DNA of 26,776 nt from JAWPMV01 sp038527215 (lineage in GTDB: Bacteria; Bacteroidota; Bacteroidia; J057). Both the position numbers and the translations under genes were made by a program. This document shows positions 13,706-22,300 of this stretch, one piece after another; within the stretch, counting starts at the first letter, position 1; each line of letters starts with the position of its first letter. The stretch lies in contig JBCBGC010000119.1 in assembly GCA_038527215.1 (NCBI GenBank), positions 1 to 26,776 of the forward strand, written 5' to 3'. The notes under the pieces were generated by a model, which saw nothing but the letters and a program-made list of their open reading frames with translations, did not search any database and was not told where the DNA came from.

Positions 13706-15384
13706 AGTGTTCCAGGTGGAGTTGCTTCAAACTCCTTCAGGGATGGTTTGTCATTACCTACCCCTAAAGCCCCTAAAATGAGGAAAACCACTGCGATAAT
13801 AGCAATTATATTAAATATCCAATCAAATATTACCCACTCAAAAAGTAGCCATTTTAGCCCCTTTAAAATACCCCATGCTGCAGGTACTATAACTGCAATA
13901 AATATTATTGCTAATATGTAATCTTTTTTTCGTAAAGACGGTAACCGTTCCAATCCATTTTTATAAGTTTTTTGTCTGGCATTTTCTAAGGCCTTACAAA
14001 TACGACTAAACTCACTAAACGCCCTCCTCTCTTTAGCGATATATGGAAAGAGCTCTTCGTTAGTTAGTATGTCTTTATAGAGGGGTGATTTGTCTAAGAA
14101 GGTGGTAAACTCCTTTTTGCTGAGCGCCTTCTCCATTACATGAAGGTCATCACTAAGTTTTTTAAACTGATTTTCAATAAGGGTATCATAGTCTTCCTCC
14201 CCCGGATAAACCGGATACGAAGTAATTAACCTTTCCTTTTTTGAAAAAGCAAGGTTGTAAGCATCGCGAGCTTCAAGGAGCGTACGCTGCTCAAGTAATT
14301 GCCCTACTTCCTCTAGCTCGGCACAGGCTACTGATTCAGGGATTATTTCCAGTTTAGCTGTATCATACCCTTTTTTAGTGGGAAAATAATACTGATCCAT
14401 TCGGCGTTGTAGCTCGTTGGCCACAGTCGCACTATTACCTAGTGTTTGATCAGATGCGATAACAAGACACAACTCTAGTTTTCGATCGAGGATAGTATTA
14501 ACCGTATTGGCTACATCCCCTTCCCGGCGCAATATTACCTCTAAACGAGCTTTTTCAAATAGAATATCCAATCGCTCTGGAAAGTGGGCAACTGCTAAAA
14601 TGCAAATCTCAAGTGCTTTGGTGGTATTTTCCATCAGAAACTGGCACCTCGCCTGCATACTTAATGCGTCGCCAGCATGTTCTTTTACCTTATCCGAAGA
14701 AATTTCCCCACCCAGGGCAGTTGTACTTTGAGAGGCATTCTCAGGTACCTCTGCAAGAGCATATTCCCCTGCTTGCCGGAAATAGTTCTCGGCGACTTCA
14801 AGATCTACATGATGAGGTGAGTAAAAATAGATGATACCCATCCGATAGAGGGCAAAATAGTCAGCTGGTTCGATACCGAGGGCTTCGCTAAAATTTCGAT
14901 GAGCATCATGAAATCGATCAGGAAAAGTAACACTATTGCGAAGGTGCTTGTACCCTTCCTTGAGCTTATGTTCCCTTACTTTCTGAATATCTGGAATAGC
15001 CAATCGGTCAAAAACTTGTTCCAAGTATTCATTAGACCGACGACTCTCTTCTACCAGGGTTGCAGTAAGTTCTGCTGTTTGAGCTAAGACCTTGTAAGTT
15101 GCTACCTGGTTTTCAGCAAGAGTACCTAAAGCATTATGAAGCCGAGAAAATCCTGCTTGAAGGTTGTTACAGACCAGTTCGGTACTCATCGTTTGCACTT
15201 CAAGTTGTGCGAGTGCTGCCTGCTCGAAGTTTTGAGCCATCTGCTGCTGCCCTTTCTTAAGTTCTTTTAGGTAGTTGGCGTTCTTGATTTGGGCAGAATA
15301 GAGATCTCGACGAGAATTCGAGGTAGCGTAATCAGACCAAGTAGAAAGCATGGTGATTGGGGTTATAAATGAGGGAATTATCAT
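13645..15384 (-). CDS. Coiled-coil/TPR-like protein with two C-terminal membrane segments, unknown function
   Basis: 579 residues; ATG at 15384, with Met12 (ATG at 15351) as a possible alternative. Residues 25-125 are a long polar helix rich in Gln, Glu, Leu and Ala, likely coiled coil. Residues 155-290 read as TPR-like helical pairs (AHRNFSEALGIEPADYFALY; EVAENYFRQAGEYALAE; TTKALEICILAVAHFPERLD). Residues 340-480 are charged helices. Two adjacent transmembrane segments follow at about 489-511 and 515-542, and then a Pro/Ser/Thr/Glu-rich tail. No catalytic motif is visible. The layout suggests a membrane-tethered scaffold or sensor. It lies inside the mobile module between the XRE regulator and the mobilization genes, and no co-directional partner is close. 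Confidence 0.8.
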   Translation of the reverse strand: MIIPSFITPITMLSTWSDYATSNSRRDLYSAQIKNANYLKELKKGQQQMAQNFEQAALAQLEVQTMSTELVCNNLQAGFSRLHNALGTLAENQVATYKVLAQTAELTATLVEESRRSNEYLEQVFDRLAIPDIQKVREHKLKEGYKHLRNSVTFPDRFHDAHRNFSEALGIEPADYFALYRMGIIYFYSPHHVDLEVAENYFRQAGEYALAEVPENASQSTTALGGEISSDKVKEHAGDALSMQARCQFLMENTTKALEICILAVAHFPERLDILFEKARLEVILRREGDVANTVNTILDRKLELCLVIASDQTLGNSATVANELQRRMDQYYFPTKKGYDTAKLEIIPESVACAELEEVGQLLEQRTLLEARDAYNLAFSKKERLITSYPVYPGEEDYDTLIENQFKKLSDDLHVMEKALSKKEFTTFLDKSPLYKDILTNEELFPYIAKERRAFSEFSRICKALENARQKTYKNGLERLPSLRKKDYILAIIFIAVIVPAAWGILKGLKWLLFEWVIFDWIFNIIAIIAVVFLILGALGVGNDKPSLKEFEATPPGTLQAPSAEIDSTKSESETSSA

Positions 15385-15530
15385 TTATAACATAGGACTG
15401 TAGTTTTCATTGCCCTAAACTAAAATTTTGCGTAAATAGTAAATAATGTGATTCGTCTACTTTTAAGCATTGATTGTTACCTAATTCCTTAATCTATGGA
15501 TGACTAAACTCCAATTCCATTAAGACCAAG

Positions 15531-15564
15531 ACGCCACTCATCACTTTGAGTGGCGTTTGTGTTT
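15531..15564 (+). terminator. Hairpin terminator on the plus strand with no assigned gene
   Basis: Perfect 9-bp stem ACGCCACTC / GAGTGGCGT with an 8-nt loop, followed by TTGTGTTT. No plus-strand gene precedes it: the upstream 146 bp are non-coding and the next gene on the left is on the minus strand. It may end a short RNA, or block plus-strand read-through. Confidence 0.65.
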
Positions 15565-15616
15565 CCCAGATATAGCGAAACAAGGGACCGGTTCCTCATT
15601 CAGCCTGACGATACAT

Positions 15617-15688
15617 CTGTTGACAGGACAGTGGCATCGTCTGACTGATCGTCTGCGCTGGGTCTGTTGTTGACGGGACAGCACAGAC
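15617..15688. other. Repeat-rich candidate oriT / relaxosome-binding region
   Basis: Within a gene-free stretch of about 520 bp that flanks the relaxase gene. Direct repeats TGTTGACAGGACAG (15618-15631) and TGTTGACGGGACAG (15668-15681) differ at one base and start 50 bp apart. Between them are two ATCGTCTG copies 12 bp apart (15636 and 15648). A GTCTGT/ACAGAC inverted repeat (15662-15688) encloses the second long repeat. Such a mix of direct and inverted repeats next to mob genes is typical of transfer origins, but no nick site can be recognised and the alternative location, upstream of the coupling-protein gene, remains open. Confidence 0.4.
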
Positions 15689-15786
15689 TATTCGGAATCT
15701 TACCCTTGTGCAAGATTGCAAATAGATCCCGAAACGTTTCCGTGTCGTTTTCTCTTTGCATCTTGGCAGGAGGGCCTGCACCCTGA

Positions 15787-15818
15787 CGAAAAACACCACC
15801 CCGGGGTGGTGTTTTTCG
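15787..15818. terminator. Perfect 32-bp palindrome, bidirectional terminator-like
   Basis: CGAAAAACACCACCCC pairs with its exact reverse complement with no loop bases. A GC-rich stem core flanked by A-run and T-run arms gives a terminator structure in both directions. It insulates the oriT-like repeats from the relaxase operon end. Confidence 0.75.
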
Positions 15819-15867
15819 GTTGGAGGAGGTATAGTAGTCTCATACTTTATTAGAGATTCAATCTCAA

Positions 15868-15906
15868 GCGCCTCCTCATATTTTATGAGTTGAGGCGCAC
15901 TTTTTT
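15868..15906 (+). terminator. Hairpin at the 3-prime end of the relaxase operon, with U-tract on the plus strand
   Basis: Stem GCGCCTC-CTCAT / ATGAG-(TT)-GAGGCGC, then AC and six T on the plus strand; the T-run overlaps the relaxase stop codon. For plus-strand transcripts it is a good intrinsic terminator. For the minus-strand operon it gives a 3-prime stem-loop without a U-tract. A smaller inverted repeat GAGATT-C-AATCTC lies directly before it. Confidence 0.65.
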
Positions 15907-16657
15907 ACCGCCCTTTCTCTTTATGCTTGTAATCCATCACAACCCCCAACCTCCTCAGCCGATACTTCCTCCCATCAACCATCACTCCTTGTAATCGCTC
16001 ATTGCGATAGTACGGTTCAAGGTTGGACTGGACTAAGGCGCTAATCAACTCAGACTCATTCTTGACCGAATCAACCAACCCTTGAATCTGCTCAGCCAGA
16101 CGTTGTCTGGTCGGCACACCGGCATAGCGATACTCACGGTCAGATAATTGCAGGCCTGTGCCACGACCATGGTCAACTACGGAATGAATGAGTTCCGGAT
16201 AATGCTCACGCTGAAAGGCTTGAGTGTTTTGCTTTACCTCAGTTAATTCGGCTTTGGATAGACGCATAGCTTTACCCGATCTATACTCCACACCACTGAC
16301 ACACAAGTGGACATGGAAATGATCCTGGGATTGATGGATAGCTCCAACATACAATCCATAGGGATTACGTTCGGTAATATACTGTCTCGTCATGGCTTCA
16401 ATACCTTCTAAGGTAAGCTTGTCTCTATCCTTGGGATGCCAAGAAAGAATCTCATGGGTGAGTTTGACTGAGTTTCTCCGCTTGTGCACCCTATATCCCT
16501 CATTCACCTCAAATTCCTTTACCCACTCATGCATGTCTGACCCTCGGACATTGTGTAAAATTAGGTTACCCTCAGGCACCCGTTCCTCATCATGGGTAAT
16601 GTAGTGCAACAGCTGACGAAAGAAGGCTTTCTTTCTCGTACGCACCTTAATGATCAT
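15905..16657 (-). CDS. Short MOBP-type relaxase (mobilization endonuclease)
   Basis: 250 residues. A Tyr near the N-terminus (Tyr19 in LLHYITHDEE) is the candidate nucleophile that nicks oriT and stays bound to the 5-prime end. The metal-binding motif is clear: AIHQSQDHFHVHLCVSG with His108, Asp112, His113, His115 and His117. Further family features are LTHEILSWHP (about 66-75), NPYGLYVGAIH and the MRLSK...FQREHYPEL stretch (about 131-156). It is close to the bare nuclease domain; many relaxases of the family add a helicase, primase or long C-terminal region that is absent here. The start overlaps the end of mobC by 11 bp, so the three genes form one operon. Expected to act with MobC and the coupling ATPase. 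Confidence 0.88.
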   Translation of the reverse strand: MIIKVRTRKKAFFRQLLHYITHDEERVPEGNLILHNVRGSDMHEWVKEFEVNEGYRVHKRRNSVKLTHEILSWHPKDRDKLTLEGIEAMTRQYITERNPYGLYVGAIHQSQDHFHVHLCVSGVEYRSGKAMRLSKAELTEVKQNTQAFQREHYPELIHSVVDHGRGTGLQLSDREYRYAGVPTRQRLAEQIQGLVDSVKNESELISALVQSNLEPYYRNERLQGVMVDGRKYRLRRLGVVMDYKHKEKGR

Positions 16658-17135
16658 AGGCCTTAGGGGGATAGACCAATGCTTGGGTAATGGTTTCTTC
16701 CAGGTGATGAATTCGTTCAGCCAGATCCATATATCCCTGATGGAGTTCGGTCAAGTTACGTTTACTGACATGTTTAGCTACTACCCGGATATCGGTACCC
16801 GCGAGCCGGATCCGTTGCGCGATATGGTTAATGGTTTGAGGATCGGGTACCAGGTACGTTTCATCTAGATACGCCAAAGCCGAGCCTTTGATAAACCCTG
16901 CCAAGGAATCATGATGACGCTGAGCGGCGTGGGTGAGTTTGAACCAGTCCGGCTTGTCTAGGGTGATTGTCACCTCCGGTCGTTCTTTCCGTTTTTGTTT
17001 CCGGTATTCTCGTTGATAGAAGCGGCGATATTCTTTCTTGACCGCTGCAATAGCTTCTTCACTGCCTGATTCAAGTACCCCAGATTTTTCTAAATATGCC
17101 CACAAGCCGGTACCTCGGCGGATTGGTTTAGACAT
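16647..17135 (-). CDS. mobC: MobC-like relaxosome accessory protein
   Basis: 162 residues. N-terminal Lys/Arg/Tyr-rich helix (KKEYRRFYQREYRKQKRK) followed by a ribbon-helix-helix-like part (EVTITLDKPDWFKLTHAAQR, then LAGFIKGSALAYL). The C-terminal helix contains the MobC-type stretch TINHIAQRIRLAG, then DLAERIHHLEETI. MobC proteins bind oriT DNA and help the relaxase open and nick it. It overlaps the coupling-protein gene upstream by 8 bp and the relaxase downstream by 11 bp, so it is translationally coupled to both. The family call rests on motif pattern and position. Confidence 0.8.
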   Translation of the reverse strand: MSKPIRRGTGLWAYLEKSGVLESGSEEAIAAVKKEYRRFYQREYRKQKRKERPEVTITLDKPDWFKLTHAAQRHHDSLAGFIKGSALAYLDETYLVPDPQTINHIAQRIRLAGTDIRVVAKHVSKRNLTELHQGYMDLAERIHHLEETITQALVYPPKAYDH

Positions 17136-18504
17136 AAGGTAGTTGAGAAAAAATGGATAATGGTTTTTGTTTGTAATATGGAATGAGGTTAAGTAGCATC
17201 GGAGGGAAATTTCCAGCTAAAAGAAGAGCCTGCTTTTTTGACAAAGTCCGGATTTCATCTCGTGTCATGAGAGGCCGGATATGGGTTTTACCCTTTTTGT
17301 CCTCATACTGATAACGTCCCAAGGTCTGCTCTAACTCGGTAGCTTGAATTCCTGATTGTCCTGTGAAATAGAGTTGAGCAAAGCAGTTATTGAGGATCGT
17401 TTCAGCTCCAAAGGGCCCATAGTTCTGAACGAGCTGACTTTTTCCCTGAATCGCTAAGAGTATTCCTGCCTGATATTTTCGAATATTGGCAATGGTGTGG
17501 GCAAGACTTGGGAGATAGAGAACCCCCCCTTCATCTATGAGGCAAAATACGGGTAGTTCTTTTGAGCTTGGCAGACGGTTAAGCAGGACTCCGAAGAGTT
17601 GCTCAAAAAATATAGATGATAACACTGCGTAATAGGCTTGTTCTGTAATGGGATTCTGGACGAATAAGGCAGTAGGTTGAGATCGGAAGCTATTGATGTT
17701 GAGAGAGTCATAGCTGGTTACCTCTCTGACGTCTTCATCAGTAAAAATCTGTAAGGTGCTGGCTACTGTTGCGATTATACCGAGCTTGACCTTGTCATCA
17801 TATGCTAGAAAGGATTTTAGCTCAGTCAATAGTTCAGGTTGGGTAGCTCGTTTCATTACTCCATCTGCATCCTGTGTAAGCCGGTTGAGCAGATTCCGAA
17901 CCTCGAAGAACGTATGTTTTACTTCCAAGTCTGCTTTTACTAGGGATATAAGGAGGGCTAGGAGGGAGGTGGCTTGAAGATTCCAGAAAGGATCTCCTTT
18001 TGTTCCTCCTAGAGTAGTCCGAATCATCAAACTCGCCACTTTATTTACCTCGGAGGTTGACCAAAGCCTCGCAAGAGGATTGAATCCATCTGAGATCTTG
18101 GCATTGGCAAAATTTAAAGTTTTGATGGTATAGCCCTTTCGTTTAAGGTAACCTGCACTTTTCGCAAACAACTCTCCGGACGGGTCATGCACGACAAAAC
18201 TTCCCTTCATACGAAAGAGAGACGGTAGGAGAACGATTGAGGATTTTCCTACCCCAGTTCCCCCAATAATGACTACATTTTGGAAAGAATCCTTGAGCGA
18301 AAGACTTTTGGTGCCTGATAAACAAAAACCTCGATGATTGGCAGAGAGGAGTTTTTTTGTACTACCGAAATCTGCATTTACTCCTTGCTTTCGTCTAGGG
18401 ATACCAGAAGGAAACAGCCAGTTAAATAGTTTGCCTAAGAGTTCTTCGCAGAAGATCCAGACAGTTTCAATTATACCCTCAAGAAAAAGGAAAAGATGGC
18501 GCAT
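17128..18504 (-). CDS. VirD4/TraG-type coupling ATPase (T4CP), compact form
   Basis: 458 residues from the ATG at 18504; an in-frame TTG at 18516 would add four. The N-terminus has one hydrophobic/amphipathic helix (LFLFLEGIIETVWIF) instead of the usual two membrane segments. Walker A GGTGVGKSS at about 81-89; VVHDPSGELF shortly after; Walker B with acidic pair LPVFCLIDEGG (Asp324, Glu325); the TraG/VirD4 motif AIQGKSQL (about 351-358); and the C-terminal MTRDEIRTLSKKQALLLAGN pattern. It delivers the relaxase-DNA complex to a type IV secretion channel, probably one supplied by another element because no VirB genes are visible here. Shorter than VirD4 (usually about 600), missing part of the N-terminal membrane domain. 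First gene of the operon with mobC and the relaxase. Confidence 0.9.
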   Translation of the reverse strand: MRHLFLFLEGIIETVWIFCEELLGKLFNWLFPSGIPRRKQGVNADFGSTKKLLSANHRGFCLSGTKSLSLKDSFQNVVIIGGTGVGKSSIVLLPSLFRMKGSFVVHDPSGELFAKSAGYLKRKGYTIKTLNFANAKISDGFNPLARLWSTSEVNKVASLMIRTTLGGTKGDPFWNLQATSLLALLISLVKADLEVKHTFFEVRNLLNRLTQDADGVMKRATQPELLTELKSFLAYDDKVKLGIIATVASTLQIFTDEDVREVTSYDSLNINSFRSQPTALFVQNPITEQAYYAVLSSIFFEQLFGVLLNRLPSSKELPVFCLIDEGGVLYLPSLAHTIANIRKYQAGILLAIQGKSQLVQNYGPFGAETILNNCFAQLYFTGQSGIQATELEQTLGRYQYEDKKGKTHIRPLMTRDEIRTLSKKQALLLAGNFPPMLLNLIPYYKQKPLSIFSQLPYV

Positions 18505-18576
18505 GGCTTTAGCCAAGCAGGTGTGCTAACTTATTATATCATAAAGGTTAAAAACCACCAGGCTAGGCTTTGTCGG

Positions 18577-18595
18577 ATTGCTCAAAATGAGCAAT
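18577..18595. promoter_or_regulatory. Inverted repeat in the divergent region between coupling ATPase and 173-aa gene
   Basis: Perfect 8-bp arms ATTGCTCA / TGAGCAAT around AAA, in the 281-bp gap between the two divergent transcription units of the transfer module. The position suits an operator controlling the mobilization operon, or part of a transfer origin. There is no U-tract, so it is unlikely to be a terminator. Confidence 0.5.
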
Positions 18596-18785
18596 ATTTA
18601 GAGGCTTCATCTGTTAATGGATAAGGGGCAGTGTTTAAGAGAAGCGGGGTTTAATTGGCGAAAAACTATTAGGCCATTTGTTCCCTCGGAGACATTGGGA
18701 GGATGCGCTTCGATCATCACTCCTCCCTTTTTCTTTTGCGCTAATTCCATATATTAAGAAATACTTCATTTGATCTTAATATTCC

Positions 18786-19307
18786 ATGCCTCAGCACATT
18801 TCATCATGGAATCACCTTGTTCACGATATTCCTTGTACTCCCCGGGAATTCCTTGATAGGGTAGTGGTCCTTATAGAGTCGAGAAATGTCCCTCAGGTAC
18901 GTATACAATGGGTAACTCACGGGAGGGGAAGTTTGGGGCGAAGGAGATATCTGAGAGTAAGCCATCGTGAAACCTATATGGATATAGGAGCTTTTCCGTA
19001 TGGAGATGGCTTTGCCCTATCCTGGGTGCATCAATCGCGAAGAAGTAACGATCTTGCAGCGAGAGTGCTTGGCTTCTTTATTTCCCTATACAGCTTAATT
19101 CCCTGGATGAGGGAAACGAATAAAAAGGTATTGCGGCCAATGCAAGGATGGATTTCCAAGGATCGGCGCACTATCTACCATAAGGACGATGAGATAATGT
19201 TCCAGAAGATTATCCATGAGTGCATTGTGGCTGTGCTTATGGATCTTACCAGTGAACGAGGTAACCGAACTCAAATCCCACGAATCAATGACCTCTTCTC
19301 AAAGTGA
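18786..19307 (+). CDS. Uncharacterised protein paired with a TraG/HerA-like ATPase (173 aa)
   Basis: 173 residues from ATG. Conserved-looking central block RRRYLRVSHRETYMDIGAFP followed by YGDGFALSWVHQ, then a hydrophobic stretch LAARVLGFFISLYSLIPWM (about 90-110), which may be one membrane segment or a buried helix. The C-terminal part reads TIYHKDDEIMFQKIIHECI and ends in a basic segment. I recall similar sequences (YLRV-R, G-G-F-SWW, Y-D-MFQ-VH) as conserved hypothetical proteins on plasmids and islands, without a known function. The next gene starts 20 bp inside this one (ATG at 19288), so the two are translated together, pointing to a partner role for the ATPase. Confidence 0.78.
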   Translation: MPQHISSWNHLVHDIPCTPREFLDRVVVLIESRNVPQVRIQWVTHGRGSLGRRRYLRVSHRETYMDIGAFPYGDGFALSWVHQSRRSNDLAARVLGFFISLYSLIPWMRETNKKVLRPMQGWISKDRRTIYHKDDEIMFQKIIHECIVAVLMDLTSERGNRTQIPRINDLFSK

Positions 19308-22300
19308 TCAACTTTCAGCAAATTTCTATACCTGGGAAGTGAGAGGACGTGGTTGGATGGAATATGCCGAGCCCATTTATCCGGAACCGCCTTTTCTCCC
19401 CTTCCCTGGTCATCGCATAGTAAAACCTGAAATCAAGGACGATACTTTTCGTCATAGTGTTTGGACCTGGCTTGGAAGTCGATTACGTTCTAGGATTCCT
19501 CAAGTTCAGGAAGAAGTCGTCGAACCGGTTTTACCCGTTCATTTTTCATCTACAGAAGAATGTGCCGAAATCCAGGTTACTCTGGCAGCCCAAGCTGAAT
19601 GTTCCCTGGTGGCATTAGAACAATTTCTTTCCATTGCGGCAGATTTTCACCATCCTATTTGTTTTGAAATAATTGGTTCAGGACAGTCAATCACCTTTCA
19701 GTTTGTAACCAGAAGATCGGAGGCTCCTTTACTTATTAACCAACTACGTGCCTTTTTTCCGGGGGTGATAATCCGGGAAACTGAACATTTTCTTTATAGT
19801 GTTTTTACTGAGCATGACTTGCCGGTTGCTTTGGCTGAAGTGGCTCTTGAAGAAGAGTTCATGAGGCCTCTTAAGATTCTCCCGCGATTGGAACTTGAGC
19901 CCTATACTGGTCTAGTAGCCCAGCTCGACCAACTTCAATCAGGCCAGGCAGCGGTAATTCAGATATTGTTTTCAGGGGCTCGTAATCCTTGGTCTGCTAG
20001 TATGATGAAGTCGGTTACCAATAGTAAGGGCGAAGCATTCTTTAAAGACGATGGTGAAATGCTGTACCTAGCTAAAGAGAAGGTGAGCCAACCCCTGTTG
20101 GCAGTCAATATCCGGGTTTTAACCCAAACTCAGGGAGGACATGCTCAATCTTTGGCCCAGCGATTTGCAAAAAGCCTTATTGCACTTTCAGCTCGTACAG
20201 GTTCGAACTCCCTAGGAATCCTCCCTCAAACTAAAGAGCATGCTCCAGCCCGCATTGATTCAATATTTAACCGGACTACTCTCAGGACAGGGATGCTGCT
20301 TAACGTCCGGGAATTAATTTCATTTGTTCATCTCCCTCAAGGATTACAGTCCTCTAAGCTGGCTACCTTTGCCAAAAGCTACCCCGCCCCTGAAATCGTC
20401 AGACATGAGGAAGACTATATTCTCGGCTTCAATGAGCATCAAGGAGCAGTTGTTTCAGTTGGTCTGCCAACTAAAATCCGCTTACGCCATCAGCATCTCA
20501 TCGGAGCAACCGGTACCGGTAAGTCTACCCTCCTCATTAATCTGATCCTTCAGAATACCTTAAATGAATCTGCTGGTGCGATTGTGCTTGATCCGCATGG
20601 GGATTTGATTGAAGATATAGTTTGTCAGATCCCAAAGCGATTACAGGATAAAGTTATTCTGATCGATCCTTCTGATCCAGACCATGCTATTGGTTTTAAC
20701 CTTCTTTCAGCTACCTCAGAGCAAGAGAAGATCATGGTCGCTTCCGACTTGGCAGCGATTTTTAAAGCGCAGACCTCAAGCTGGGGTGATCAAATGGAAA
20801 ATGTTCTCCAAAATGCGATTGCGGCTTTTCTAGATAGTAATCGTGGGGGAACGCTACTTGATCTGAGAAAGTTTTTACTCGAACCTGAATTCAGAGCGAA
20901 ATATATCAATACGATTACTGACCCGTTAATTCGGGCGTACTGGACAGATGAGTTCCCCAAAGTGAGAGCATCCTCTATCTCTTCCCTCCTCAGTCGTTTG
21001 CAGCTTTTCCTTCGTCCTAAACCTGTCCGGTATATGCTCATGCAAAAGGAAGGACTGGACTTTAATCAAATCATAGATGAAGGTAAGACGCTCCTGGTAA
21101 AGTTATCCCAAGGAATGCTAGGAACGGAGAATAGTTACCTGTTGGGGTCTCTTCTCCTCACCAAGATTTACCAAACCGCCTTATCAAGACAGCGTTTAGC
21201 CAAATCCGAACGGAATCCAGTCTTTGTATACCTCGATGAATTCCAAAACTTTATTACTCCAACCCTAGAGGGCATTCTATCTGGAGCTCGGAAATATGGT
21301 CTTGGACTGATTCTCGCTCATCAATCAATGGATCAGTTATATCGCCGTGATCCAGCAGTGGCTAATTCTGTTATTGCTAATGCAGGTACACGGATTTGTT
21401 TTCGTGTTGGTGAACAAGATGCTCGCGTGCTGGAAAATGGTTTTGCCCATTTTGAAGGGAACGATCTCCTTAGTTTGCCCATAGGTAAAGCGATTGGAAG
21501 GGTTCTATTACGAGATCAGGATTTTAATCTTCACACCTTAATGACACCTGAGGTTGAACCAGAGGTAGCTCATGAACGATATCAAGCGCTTGTATTAACT
21601 AGCGGAAAGACTTTTGGAGTTCCCATCAGCCAGCTTAACGCTATCATGGAGCAGGAGTATGGAAAGCCTATAGAAATTCCTTTTGAAGAGGCTGAAGTTT
21701 CTCCGGAAACTTCAAAAGATGTGAAGATACCAAAGGGAAAAAAAGAGATAGATCAGAATCATTCCTCTGAAGTTGAGGGGGTGAGCGATCTCTCAACTGC
21801 AGCTGAAGAACAGTTTGCAAAAGACGAAGCTCGATTTCAGGAGCGAGAACATGCTTCCATTCAGAGGTATATAAAGCAAATCGGGGGTGGGTTAGGTTTT
21901 CGGTCTGTGGTTGAAGCCCCAACGCCAGATGGTAAGGGGCGGGTAGATGTTCTGCTTACAAGGGAAAAGTTGACTGTTGCGTGTGAGGTGGCGGTAACGA
22001 CCAACAATGAACATGAACTAGGGAATGTGAAAAAGTGTTTAAGAGCAGGATATGATCATGTTTTGGTTATTACGGAAAAAAAGGAACGCCTTAAGCAATT
22101 ACGTCAGCTCATTTATGAAAAACTATCGGAAGTTGAGCAAAGAAAAGTACAAGTAATTTCTAAGGCAGCTGTCTCGGATATCTTGAGTGGATTCGTCAAT
22201 CAAGATCGAGAGAAAGAAGATACAGTTTTGGGTTATCGGGTAAAGACTGTTATGACTCCGGTAAGTGGAGATGAGGCAGATGAAATGCAGGATGCGATCC

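Noticed and set aside
15596..15799. 67-codon minus-strand frame in the oriT-like block
   Set aside because: Arg/Thr/Cys-rich with no protein-like pattern, and the DNA is better explained by direct repeats and a palindrome.
20195..20216. A GGTTCGAACTCC-type T-loop-like stretch suggesting a tRNA
   Set aside because: It lies in the reading frame of the ATPase gene and there are no matching acceptor, D or anticodon arms around it.
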